Shown here in pieces: positions 46,130 through 58,467 of a stretch of 64,000 nt of DNA. The DNA lies in contig JARUPY010000079.1 of assembly GCA_029817715.1 (NCBI GenBank), positions 1,612,001-1,676,000 on the forward strand, in the 5' to 3' direction. How positions within the stretch are numbered: the first letter of the stretch is position 1; each line of letters opens with the position of its first letter. A program made the translations under genes and the position numbers. The notes beneath the pieces were generated by a model, which made no database searches, was not told the origin of the DNA, and saw nothing but the letters and a program-made list of their open reading frames with translations. Origin of the DNA: Melastoma dodecandrum (Eukaryota > Streptophyta > Magnoliopsida > Myrtales > Melastomataceae).

Positions 46130-48060
46130 TTCTGTGTAACAGAAGTCAAACATCTACTCTACAAAAGCTACTCACGTTGAGAACCTTCTGTAAGAAATAT
46201 TTTGTGATTAAATAATTGTTTAATGATTAATTAGTCACGAAATAATAAGGATTTGATCAAAATATTAATCTCAATAATTAAACAGATTACGTTTCTAAAT
46301 AACCCCATTAGGGATTATATTTTCTATAGAAGGAAATATAATCTTTTATTTTTGGCAAGGTTCTGTAAGGTTGTCGACAACCTTCTGTGGATTCATCCGA
46401 CCACCAAATGACCGTTATTTGAGATGTCAATCATTACCATCTGTCTAGATACACTCATTTGAGTGTGCTGAATAGAAGGCTATCAGTTTCAATTCATATG
46501 GAAGTTAATCTTTGATTATTTCCATTTACAGAATGCTGCTGACCAGATTTAGTCACAACCTCCTGTAGCGCAATATACATGTGAATTATATTATATTTTA
46601 ATCCTAATTGATATGATTTGATTACCTAAACGTATATATGCATGGGAGTGACGTTTTTGTTAATTATTTATTGTATTAGAATATGATTCTTCGTTTTCCA
46701 TGTTTGCAGAAGGCTGCAAATTATGTTTACCTTATGTACATATAAGGTAATATGTACAAATTACCTTATATGATTAAGCCTAGACTATTTTGTATAAATA
46801 GGGACAGTCAGCCACGCTTCTCAACACTTTATAATTATCCTTGTATATTATTTTCCAGAGAGAGTGATCCGTGAGCTTGTATTCTTTCGTTTCGTTTGAG
46901 TTAATCACACACGAGGAACGTTAACCGCAGAAGGCTGCATCGTTGGTGAAGTCTTCTGGGAAGGTGACTCGGGGGCCACGAGGGACTCAGTTGGAAGCTG
47001 TAGGAGACGTTGGTGGGAAACGTGCGGTAGGTTGCTAGCATGGCCAACGTGCAGTGGGCCGGAGAAAAGGGCAGATACCCCAGGAGCACAAAAGTTGAGG
47101 GATTAACCAGCTTCTGTGGTGTAACGTTCTGTGTGTGCAGGTTAACCTTGGGCAGGGGTATTGTGTTTGCTTTGCCTTAGTCTCGAGGGACCACGTAGGA
47201 GAACCTTGGGCAAGGGTTTTGTGTTTGCTCAGTCGAGATCTCGAGGAATCGCGCAAGGGAAGTCGCAGCGGGTTGCTGTGCAGGTGGAGACGCCGCCGGA
47301 GTGAAAAGTCTCGGAGGAAGTCACGACAGGTTGCTGTGCAGGAGAGGACACCACCTGAGGGAAACGTCCGACAAAAGGTTACCTTTGTTAGTCACTGTAG
47401 TACAGAAACCTTACGGCCTGTGCTTTGAAAATCAGTCACATGTAGTAGAGAACTTTATGGTCTGTGCAGTAGAGGACTGACATATTTGGTACAGAACCCT
47501 ACAGTTTGTGCTGTGAAACCAAGTCATCTTTGGTACAAAACCTCTTAAGTATGTGCTATAGAGGTTGACATCTTTAGTACAGAACCTTACGGTCTGTGTT
47601 GTGAAACCAAGTCATCTCTGGTACAGAACCTCTTAGGTCTGTGCTATAGAGGATTGACACATTCGGTAGAGAACCTTCTGGTCTGTGTTGTGCAACTTAG
47701 TCACTCTAGTACAGAACCTTGAGGTCTGTGCTTTGCCACTCAGTCTTATGTGGTGCAGAACCTTCTAGTCTGTGCTACAAAAGGTCTATTGTTAATCACC
47801 TCCTGTAATTGTTACGAAGTTAAGTCTGAGTGAAAACCATCCAAATTCTGGGTGAAGAGTGGATGTAAGCAATTTGCTGAACCTCTATAAAAGTTTTGCG
47901 TGCATCAAATAAATTGCAATAACATTCGTACGTTCTGTCTTACAGAAACCTGTCTACGGTTCTATTTTAGTGAAGCTTTCTTCCGCTGTGGGGTTTGTCG
48001 AAAAAGAGTTAAAAATCCTTAATTGGACTTTAACACTAATTCACCCCCTCTTAGTGTAAC
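46130..48060 (+). repeat. LTR retrotransposon remnant, copia-type, with repeated TACAGAAC motifs
   Basis: Related to 28440-30450 (see there). From 47390 to 47780 the motif GGTACAGAACCTT(A/C).GGTCTGTGCT is repeated six to seven times at 55-70-base spacing. The end ACTAATTCACCCCCTCTTAG lies at about 48038-48057. GGGACAGTCAGCC and a TATATTATTTT stretch around 46800-46850 may be the LTR promoter. Confidence 0.6.
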
Positions 48061-48959
48061 AAAACATTTCTGATATCCGATCCTGCCTGCCTCTAGTAGA
48101 TTTAGGGTTTTCCTGCTATAAAAGTTTTTTAAAATTAGTCGACCTATCCTGTGTGTTGCATGTTCAAATCCAAAATGCTGCCAAAGGGATTGAGGGATTC
48201 GACCTGCTCTTCTTCCTTAATGTCCTGACTCGTGCTATGGGACATTAAATGTGCGTCATGAGATATTCTTGACATGACAAAAATTTTGGGTTCATGAGAA
48301 GCCCACAAATCTGGTAACTCGCAAGGTCATTTTACCGATCCACAGTAAGTATACTAAAACCTGTTATTAAGCGAGTCTACCAAGAACAAAAATGAAGCTC
48401 ATGCTAAGTCCTACAAGGGTAGAGACTAAGTCTTCAAGGGTAAGAACAAGGCAAGTCTACAAGGCAGAGTTGCTTGGGAACTCTGAGATTTTAGAAAAGT
48501 AGTCAGAGATGCCACGTTCCCATGACTCTAGAGGATCTTTAGTTAAGGGAAAATCAGGGGAGAGGTGATTCATTTTGATCTCGGAAAGAATCTCTGCTCT
48601 CCTTCTTCACTCTATAAAAGACATTGAGATTCTCTTAAACAAAAAAAAATATTTCCAACATATTCGACGAACAGATTTACGATGGCATTACATTTATTAT
48701 GAATTAAAAACATGTCAAATAACACTAAAATGTTACGAGATATACGCCAACTACCATGTGTTACGCTTAGAAATTCATGAATTTATATTTATATAATATT
48801 ATATAGATCAAAATTAAATAATTTATAAATCTAATATCATTTTATCAATCAAGAAACATTTTAATGTCATAATATATCACGTGTCAAATTAATTCTGTTG
48901 ACATGATAATATTTTAATGTCATTTTATCAATCATAATAAACGAAATTTTTAGGGGACT

Positions 48960-49792
48960 GTTGACATGACAGATTATTTTGGGCATAAATCAATTCTGGC
49001 CCATGAAAAGCCGCACTGTAACTCATTAAGACCATAAGGAAGGCGTAAGCCCGTACTAAGTCTACGAAGGCGATTCTCAAGTCTACACTGGTCCAAATTA
49101 ATAAATGATATGGATAAAAGCCATAACTGCCGAGATCAGATTGGTACCGGGATTTCCATAGGTCAGTTGGGAGGAACATGATCCGAAAAGATATTATAAG
49201 GACGTGTTTGACATCCCAGGCACACGAAGATTCAGTATAAAAGGAGAGAAGATCTCTATTAACAAACACGACAATCAAATCAGATACATTTGGCATTGAT
49301 CGTCAAACTTTAGATTAGTAAACAGGTGTCCAAACCCCGACCTGGGTGAACTCGCAAGGGTTCTTGGTCTTCACTTCCACCATCGTCGTGGTGAGCAACC
49401 GTAGCCTCGACGTCCAAGCTCCGCCTTCACTCCATCGTCGTGGTGAGCAACCGTAGTCTCGACACCAAAGCTCCGCCTTCACTCTACCATCCGGGTGAGC
49501 GACCGTAGCCCGGACAACCAAATCCTGCCTTCGCTCCGTCACTAAGGTGAGCAACCATATCCTTAGTATCCAAAGTCCGCCACTACCTTCGTCCACATTT
49601 CGTCCACCAAGCCTCCACCGACCAAATTCCACTGTTCCCGTTTACAAGTCTACGATGCCAGCAGCAAGTCTACGATATCACCATCATCCGCACCAGCAAC
49701 TTTTATTTGTTTTTATGGCTGTAAGCTTTTCAGTTCTATTCAAAGACGTCATTTGATATTGTTTGATCAATTCAGTTAATCTTTTTCTTTAC
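48960..49792 (+). repeat. Ty3/gypsy 5' LTR, copy B
   Basis: Starts TGTTGACATGAC right after a purine run (AGGGGAC, polypurine-like) and ends just before TGGCGACCACATCC (49793), the probable PBS. The internal GAGCAACCGTAG minisatellite occupies 49370-49560. The sequence before it (48240-48900, GACATGACAAAAATTTTGGG) resembles the LTR start again, so several LTRs are nested here. Confidence 0.7.
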
Positions 49793-49911
49793 TGGCGACC
49801 ACATCCGAATCCCTGTGAGTAATCGTGCCAAATATTCCCAACGTGATCCATTTCGACGCGAATACGTTTTTAGCCACCAGAGTGGGAGGTCGAAGAAATT
49901 GACCATTTAAA

Positions 49912-51470
49912 ATGGCAAGGAATACTAAGAGTGTAGGTGCTCTGAATCCTCCTACTCCAGTAGATGGAGGAAACCAGGGAGTGATAGGAACTACAGATGA
50001 CGAGAGTACAATTCAAGAAAGCCAAGTAGAAACTACTCAGCCCCAAACTACTCAGCCCCCTGTGGTAACACATACCTCTTCTGAGTTCATATCAAGACTT
50101 GAGTTTCACAAAGAATTCAATGATATGAAGAGAAACATGGGTGATTTGCATGGAAATCTACTGAGCGGACACGGAGAATTGCGAGACATGCACAACATGC
50201 ATGAGAGACTACAAAATATGCAGATAAGCATAAACAGGCGTATCGCCGGGTTGTACGAAGATAATGTGTGCCATGGCTCTGAATTAATAGCTCAGATACG
50301 AGAGATGATGAAAGGCTTAAGCAGGCCGACCTCTAACCCGAAAGCAAGCATTCCTGTCGACATGAATAATTCTTTCATGGGAGATGCTCGCCGAGTAGCT
50401 ACTGGGAAGCAAATCGTGTCGTTCTACAAGGACGACCCTTAGAGTAATACCAATCAAGGCAATGCAGATGCGTAGCATAGAAAGAGGATGCCGACTTTTG
50501 GACCTTCTTCTTCTCGGTTTCCCATGCCTTATAGACCCGACGTCATGTGTCCAGTGAACCTGGCTGACGAAGATAGCGAGGTACAGGGCAAAGCAAATAG
50601 AAATACATATTATATCCCTCCTCGCCGTCACAGGAAGGCACCTATGGATGTGATCCCACAAGGAGAAAGCCTGGCCTCAGCGACCGACCGGATAGTCCCA
50701 CCACGCGAGGAAAGCTTTTATGCTATGGCTCCGGTCAAAGAGCAACCATCCTGCACAAATTAGCATTTTGGGTATCCCACCGAAGGACCATCTCAGGGAC
50801 CCTTTACGACGAGTCATGGAGGTTTAAATCAACCAGCACCACAGAACCTGAGAGAAGCAATTGCCCAGCTGGTAGAACAGCTGGTGCCCGAGACTGTCAG
50901 ACAAGATGACTTGTGCTTTCATAGGAGCCCATAGCCGGCGTATGTCGACAGGGATTTTCCCTTGCCTAGAGGGTATCGCGTCCTCGATTTACTGATTTCA
51001 CGGGAGAAGATGAAATGACTCCCATGGAACACATCGCCCGTTTTACCCATCAAGCTGGAGATGCTGCTGGTAATGACTTTTGGAAGTTGAAACTGTTCCC
51101 GAATTCGGTTACAGGGGATGTGTTTACCTGTATGCAAGTTTTCCCCCCAGGATCAGTGGCAGCATGGGTTGAAATGCAGTCTATGTTCATGAAACCATTC
51201 GCCCGCCTTGACACGCCTATGTCGATATTTGAAGTAATGCGACTAAGGCAACTAGCCGGAGAACACCCTGGGCAGTTTCTAATGCGCCTATATAAGGCCT
51301 TGCTCCGATGTAGACCCACCATTCCTGAAAGAGATCAGCTGATGGTCGCGTTAAACGCGCTAACGATTCCTCTTAGAAAGATATTATAAGGGGAATGTTT
51401 CAGCGATCTGTATGATCTGGCCAAGGGAGCAACTGAATATCATCAGTTATTAATGGAAGAGGCATAGTCT
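49912..51470 (+). pseudogene. Ty3/gypsy gag (Athila/Tat-like), interrupted
   Basis: Gag forms the virus-like particle. The start at 49912 gives a Gln/Thr-rich N-terminus and a coiled segment, followed by the Retrotrans_gag core (about 51015-51389): TPMEHIARFTHQAGDAAGND, LKLFPNSVTGDVF, AAWVEMQSMFMKPF. Stops are at 50440-50442, 50473-50475, 50761-50763 and near 50932, and a frameshift lies just before 51015. It is 120 bases after the PBS of LTR copy B, so it belongs to that element. Protease and polymerase do not follow in place; tandem repeats follow instead. Confidence 0.8.
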
Positions 51471-52279
51471 ACCCGAGCGCATTAGGTGGAACATAATAGT
51501 TTCGAGGTAGACGTGACGAAGTTTGTAAAAGGCAAGGCCACAATTTGGGACCCGCTAGCAAGAAAAAACTCAAAGGCAAAAGCATCCCAGAAATTTGGTG
51601 AAGAGGGTCGAATCTTGTGTTGGGGATTTCCGATTCATGTCTAGGGTGTCCACTTCTTTCGTTTTCTGGAAGGACGGTGGGTTTTTCTTTTTTACTATGT
51701 CCTGATTCGTTGATGGATATATCTTCCTCTTCATGGAACCGGTTTGTGCTTTTACGTGAGTCTAACTAGAATAATGTCAGGCCCGTAACTTGCCAGGCAT
51801 GAAGGTTAATGTTGTTTCACAGCTGCCCTTGTCGAAGGGAACCACTGACTCGTACTTGTTTGCTTGCACATGCTTACTTTGGCTCTTGGTTTACACTAAT
51901 GATTTACTATCAGGGACTCTGTTTTTATGTGCTGGTATAGTGGCTTCATGGGAATAAGAGTAGAGACCTAGACCCGAGCCGTTCTTGTAATGGAGACGAG
52001 AGTGAAATGCGGCTAATCGGTTCCGAAGATGATTTTGGCACTCAGATTCCAACTCAAGTGCAGTCATTAGTGGAAGGATCCGGGTCTGTCATGGTTTCAG
52101 AGATAAAGCCTGTCCCAGAAGTCGATTATATACAGGTTAGCTCTTTAATTGGTCGCAGTTCCTAATATCGCTTTTGGCTTTGAGGTTGGTTGCTTTTGAA
52201 TCTTTAATAATTATATGACTGACAATTTACACTGCATTTCTCTTGTCTAGCTGGTTCCTTATTAGTCAACTGTTTGCTT
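51471..52279. other. Post-gag region, no recognised gene
   Basis: A small frame right after gag (HNSFEVDVTKFVKGKA, about 51487-51535) is a gag tail. The rest shows no domains. Confidence 0.35.
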
Positions 52280-53790
52280 TGTGGAACTTCATTTATATGA
52301 AAGGTAAAGTAGAGTTTTGATACTTCCCTTTTCTATGTGTTTCGTCATTGCATCTTCGTCCGTAAGAATCAAAGGATTGATGAAATTGTTATCCTTGCCT
52401 GATTTCTATTGTGTAAGAATGCTCATGTACCTATCAAACAGATGGCGAGAAACAAGTAAGTTCATCTGACTTGTTTCTATTAGAGTAAGAATGAAGTTTG
52501 CTCATGTAACTTCATTTGTAAGAAAAGTGAAGTAGAGTTTTGGTAATTCCCTTTTGTATGGTTTCGTCGTTGTATCTTCGTCCGATAGAATCGAAGGTTT
52601 GACGAAATGGCAAATACTCTGGTTTTGTATCCGTTGTATAAGGTTGCTCATGTACCTATCAAATAGATGACAAGAAAACAAGTGTACTCGTGCGACTTGA
52701 TTCTTTTAGAGTAGAAATGAAATTTGCTCATATAATTTCATTTATAAGAATGGTGAATTATTGTTATGGTATTTCCCCTTTGTGTTTGTTTCGTCAGTAC
52801 ATCTTTGTCCGATGGAATCAAAGGATTAACGAAATGATGCTCTGGTCTAGCATCCGTTGTATAAGGGTGCTCGTGTACCTATCAAACAGATGGCAGGAAA
52901 CAAGTGAGTTTATGTGACTTGTTTGTTTTAGAATATGATTGAAGTTTGCTCATGTAACTTCATTTAGTAGAAAGGTGAAGTAGAGTTTTGGTACTTCCTT
53001 TTGTGTAATTTCGTCAGTGCATCTTCGTCCGTAGGAATCAAAGGATTGACGAAATTGCGACAAGACTTTTGCTTGAAGCTTTGCCGCCTACCACCCTCTC
53101 CTTTGTCTTGGAGTCATGTATCGTTCGTGTGAGGAGTTCGTGTACCTACCCACGAGACAAAGGACGTAAACGAAATCGGGGACTAACGATTGTATGATTA
53201 TCCCTCTTCATGTATATTGTCAGTGTTCCTTGCCCCAGTTGACTCCTTGGGGATAAAGAAGTTTGTTGATGAAGGTTGTTGGTGTGAAACTTCATCGTTT
53301 GTCTTTATTGTCTGCTTAGGACGCTCGTGTACCTATCAGACAAGCATAGATGGTGAAACAAATAAGCTCATGTAACTTGCTTCTTTCGTAGAGATAACAT
53401 TTACTCATTTTTTATTGAATACTCTCTTTCATGTAATTTGTTGTCATGTTTATGACGAATGTTGTTTCGAAGCTTGGGTTCGAAAGTTGTCTTGATTGTC
53501 AAACAAAAACAAGTGAGCTTATGTGACTTATTTTTCACTAAGAAGTATTGATCAAGGAACATATACTCTCTTAATGTATGTCGTTGTTTTGACAACGAAG
53601 GCCGTTTCGAGATTTTGGCTCGAAACTTTTCCATCTTGCCACCTTCGCCTTCTTGTCTGCCTAGGTTGTTTATGTGCCTATGAGACTAGTCGAATGGAAA
53701 AAAAGGTAAGCTCATGTAACCTGTTTTTTGCGAAGAAAGCATTCGTCAAGGAACAAATATTCCCTTTCATGTTATTCGCCATTTTCAACT
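52280..53790. repeat. Tandem repeat of about 223 bp, four clear units and degenerate tail
   Basis: CATCTTCGTCCG(T/A)(T/A)AGAATC.AAGG recurs near 52350, 52573, 52798 and 53020. Each unit also carries CTCATGTACCTATCAAACAGATGGC and GTAACTTCATTTGTAAGAA. After 53060 units diverge but keep GTGTACCTATCAGACAAG and AAGTGAGCT. Ogre/Tat-type retrotransposons often carry such arrays near gag or the 3' end. Confidence 0.7.
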
Positions 53791-55652
53791 GAGAATTATC
53801 CAAGATTGCTCAGAGTCTTTTCTCGTGATAAACATGAGCATCCTACATTACGAGCAAAGGTGCGGGCGGTCGGGTGGAAAATTTCAATCCAAAGCTTCGA
53901 AATTGCCTTTTTTGTCACCAAGGATGACCATACGGAAAGGGAGTATTATCTATATTGCTCTCTAATAAAATTTCTCATCATTCCCCAAATGGAGTTATAC
54001 CTCCATTTTTCCAGCTAGAGTCATGCCTCCATTTCCTCAAGCTGGAGTCAATTACATACACCGCATGCAAGCACATTCTTCCAGAACGACCATCGAGATG
54101 GACATATCCACCACATCTCCCTAGCGGATATTTTACTTTATTATTATCTCCCAAGCGAAAGTCGAAGTATAGGAACTAACTTCGTCTTCGTTTGTTGTCA
54201 ACTATGTAGGCACATGAATATCCGCACCGTACGGTGCAAACTCCTAATCAATGCTGTGGGTGGTCGGGTGGAAGCCGTTCCGAGTCTAATTTCAAAGAAC
54301 ATGTCTGGGGTACAAAAGTACAAACACTTCCCTCAATTTGCTTGCACAAGAGCATCACCTTAGTACGACGTCTCCAAAGAGGTTTGCGTACCTAAACCTA
54401 TTAATTTCTTAAGCATTTGTGTGCCCATTTGCATGCAATTTGCACATAGATTTAAAAGATTTTTAACAATAAGAATTCTCCTGGGCGAGAATGGAGAAGG
54501 CAGACCCATTCATAAACACTTACCCAGAGAGATGAATCCAAACACTATGAGGGTTCAGATACAAACGTCCATGCGGATGATGAATCCTTTGACAAAAAAT
54601 ACTCAAACTGGGATGAGATCGATCACTTTTTCTCTATCCAAAACACAGAACGTCGACCGTTGCTAGCCCTTCCGAGCTAAAGTTGATGTTTCTGTATACA
54701 CTACTCCCATTGAGTTTAAGGACCACCTCACATTGAGGTTAAAGGAGATCCTTGTAGCTAGAAACTAGAAGCAGCGGCTTAGCGACGACATTCCCTCAAG
54801 ATTCAAGCGAAGAAGCACCATCTACATTTAGGCCTGCCAGTTGAGTCGTCCCCAAGGATGGAATTTCTCCAAAGTATTACAAGAAATACAAATTCCCAAG
54901 GAGTCCAAAACATCTCGAAAAAGATCAACAGAAAAGTAAGCAAGGCAAATCCCTACGATTCAACAAAGAAAAAGCAGAATCAGCGCAAAGACCAAACTCT
55001 TCAAAAACAAAGCGCAAGATGAAAAAAAAGAAAGCAAATTAAAACACCAGGGCCGACATAGATGGTCGCAAGAGCAAAGGTGTTATTTCAAAATAAGAAA
55101 AACATTCCCAAAGAAACACATACAAATGAGCCATTCGCTAATCCAGACGGAACGCCTCGACTAGCTCACTATCTGAAAGATGGAGAATTCGCTCGGACGA
55201 TGAAATCTCTACAGTTCAATAGCTTTTGATGTGGTCCTTAGACTCGTTCTCTTAAAAAATCGATTTTTAAGACCTTAAGCCAGAGCTACATTTCAACTAA
55301 AGAAAGTCATTTGACTGGCACATGAGCATTCAAGTCAAAGGAATTTGAAATCGAACCAGGACAACTTTCGAAAATAAGAGTGAACCACGAGAGAAGTCAA
55401 GAAGTCCTTCTCCAATCTTGCTAAAAAATGATTTTTATAAGTTTCATCAAAATGAAACATGTCATGCATGAATTCATAATCATGCATGTTTGATTACCCC
55501 CGTAGTTCACAGGGGCTCATTTATTATTAACAATTTCGTTTTAAGATCCCAAACTGCAGGTCGATCAAGACTACCTCGAATTCACAATTTGGATATCTAT
55601 GACATCCTTGTGTGAAAATTTTCCCAATTTTCTGTCACAAGGAGGGGCAAAC
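53791..55652. other. Gypsy-like internal region, no recognised domain
   Basis: Contains Lys-rich scraps (54900-55060) and two near copies of GGGCGGTCGGGTGGAA/GGGTGGTCGGGTGGAA (53863, 54262). It ends in a polypurine-like AAGGAGGGGCAAAC (55639-55652). Confidence 0.4.
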
Positions 55653-58190
55653 TGTAGATCCCCAAATTGTGTCGGTAATCATTCATCCAACAAAAATCCC
55701 ATGGATCTCTCTCTAATAAAAATATGGAATCATTCCATTTGGCAGAGGTTCGAACAAGTGAAGATTCTCAACCTCCAAAAAATCCTCACACCTGTGCACA
55801 ATCAACAATCTTAGTGACAAGAAGCAACAATTTCCAACAAAACTCAGATCAGTGCACATGTTCAGCCTTTCAACGGCTTCTCGACTCACCTCTCATACCC
55901 ACGATCCTCCCCGAGATTTTTGGAACCAGAAGATCTTCCCAATACACGATCCCCTTTGGGGGACCCTCTTTTATACCCCCTTAAGCTCTCCCCAATGGGA
56001 GACGACCGGACAAACATACGGAGAGAGGCTTCTACATTCATACGTTTCATCCCACAGCCTAGCAACCCCAAGGTAGGTTCGACAATAATATTGTGGAAAT
56101 CCCTCCGTCATAAACCCAAGCCTCCACCAAAGCTGCCGACGACCCCAAACACCATCAAATTCCGCTCAACATCGAGTAGCAACACCAACAATGAGGAACA
56201 AATCCACCCCAATGAACGTGACGATCTCATTTGCATAAGCAGCAAATTCCTCCGAGCTTAAGTATTTCCGTCGTCGATAAGGATGTGTGTCCTAAACTTC
56301 TCGCGGCTGCACATCAGCATCGCGAGAAGTCGTCTTATATTTTGACCAGTTATTTACCTATGCACGAATAACAGGGAGGGAAGAAGTCAACGTCTCCTAA
56401 CCTCCATCAGTACAGACGGTCGTCATCAGCGACTACGGCTTCTCTTGGCTCCCTAACCGACGGAAGCTCTGAATACCACACTACCCACGACCAGTCGACG
56501 TCCCGATCGACATGTTTATCCCAGCGACCACAGATTCAGTTGTCCCCATACTTTGTTCCGCCCTTCCGACGACGACATCTAGCGTCTTCTACCAGATCCG
56601 TCCGATTACCTACCCACGGTGGGCAGAGTCTCACCGGCTCCAGCATGATCCTAGGCGCCTCAACTTCATCGTCCATTGTCGCCGCCACCACCGCCTCCAG
56701 CACCGGTGTCATCCATATCCGTGACCAGCCCCCGACATCGTCGTCCCACGCCCAAAGGAGCGTTAGAATCAAGCACCGCATCCCGACGACCAGCCGCCAT
56801 CCTCCAATCCGGGACTCCTCCAAGATCCGGCGCCAAGGACGCCACATTCCGATGTCCCAAACCAGCGGCACTTCTCCCTCAGCCTCAGCCGGCGCCTTCC
56901 ATCTACAGCCACTCCGCCTCAGGTTCTCGGCGTCCTCATATCTAATCTTCCTGGCTCCAAATCGCCCATGACCGGCGGCCCCTCCTCGCGCCGGTCGTCT
57001 CACTAACCAACCGCACAACAAACGCTTGTCTCCTACCGTTTCGCCAAGCCCACGGGTGCTCAGTTCCCCCATTTCGACTTTTTCGACATGAAAAGACGAA
57101 GGTTGTCGCACAGCCGCCTCTCATCGTGCCGCCTCCCACCAATCAGAAGCCTCGCAATTGTGGCCCCGTCTCCTCGGCCCTCCATCTCACCGCCATTGTC
57201 ATCCGCCTCGCTGCCATATCCAGCGAGGAGAATCTTCCCAAACCGAGGAAGAAATCTGGTAATGCGACTCCCCTACCCTGATGAATTCTTACGGGTCTAC
57301 GTGTGTGTGGTTGAGTGATTTTTTTTTTAATTATTATTAGTTTTTAGATGTTGACCATTTGAAAACTTAACCAAAATGTCGAATCTTAATTTGTTTTTGA
57401 TTTATTTGTAACTTTTTTAATCCGACATGATTATCTACTCTCACATGATACGAATTTTTAACATTACATGATTTATTCGTATTCTTGATTTAATATTGTC
57501 CAAGCATATATTCATTTGTTTATAATTTAACAAGTGGTCTTCATGCATGCTACCGACGTTCGTTTTCTTTGGCTTTTTGCATGAAAAACACGAAAATCGT
57601 ATGCACTCCAAAATTGAACTACAACTATGAGGAATTCCACTACGCGGATCCAGAAGACTTAGGAAACCCTGAAGTCGGTGCTCGAGACAGGATGGGGCGT
57701 AGGGTTCGACCACGGTGGAGGCTTCACTAAAGCGGCCCCAATTGATGGAGCCTTAGCCGATGACATGTTATCCCGGCGGGCCTCAGGTATACGAGGGACG
57801 TGTGGGCCTCTCGATTTTCTTTATTTCCACATGTAACGGGCCGTGGGCCCAAGTGAATAAGTCCACGATCACCACCCTTCTCCGCTCTCTTTAATCTAAA
57901 TTCTTGATCTGTGATTGATGTGCATGCTATTTAGGATTTTATCGTCACATGTCGTTTGTTAAATCAACACACATGACTTCGGGCCCAAAAAGCTCGAATT
58001 GGGTCCAACGCCCATAAAACATTGACATGAGTCCGGAGTCATGCCCGGATCGGGTCCAACACCCGTTAAGCAAGAGGAAACTTTTGGAGCAAACGCCACC
58101 TTTTTCCATGATAAGATGTAAGATTTAGTAATTATGAATCCCCAAATCCTACTATGGTTTTCCGACTTAAACCAGTTTTCAATACTAAAT
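55653..58190 (+). repeat. Possible long LTR of a gypsy element, or two abutting LTR parts
   Basis: TGTAGATCCCCAAATTGTGTCGG follows a polypurine tract, the look of an LTR start. The 58.18 kb end is followed at 58191 by TGGTGGCGACTCC, a likely primer-binding site. 56400-57260 is unusually C+G-rich, Ser/Pro/Arg-rich in all frames and has no recognisable protein; 57680-58180 is the part shared with 26240-26960. Whether this is one LTR of 2.5 kb or a junction of two elements is not settled. Confidence 0.45.
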
Positions 58191-58203
58191 TGGTGGCGAC
58201 TCC
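58191..58203 (+). other. Likely retroelement primer-binding site
   Basis: TGGTGGCGACTCC starts with TGG, the complement of a tRNA 3' CCA. It stands between an LTR-like block and gypsy pol. The tRNA was not identified. Confidence 0.5.
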
Positions 58204-58467
58204 GTAATAGTTTACCCAGGTTAAACAATAACAACCTTTTTACGGAGCTATTTTGGATGAGGGACTGACGACATGAGTCGCTCTCGGGTTCTCCTGAACA
58301 GTCCTTAGTGAGGCATACGCGCAGACTTTCACTTGTCGCCTCCGGTTCCCTCACAAGGAATTATAGACGACTAGTGAAACGCCCCGCAAGCCCATTTAGG
58401 AACCAAGGGATGGTTTAACCCAATTCCCATCCGCAGCGTCCGACGCTCGAGTCGTGACGTCGACCGG

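Noticed and set aside
56536..57318. Several long frames on both strands of the GC-rich block
   Set aside because: All are low-complexity Arg/Ser/Pro or Gly/Arg readings on both strands at once, as expected from base composition; no domain recognised.
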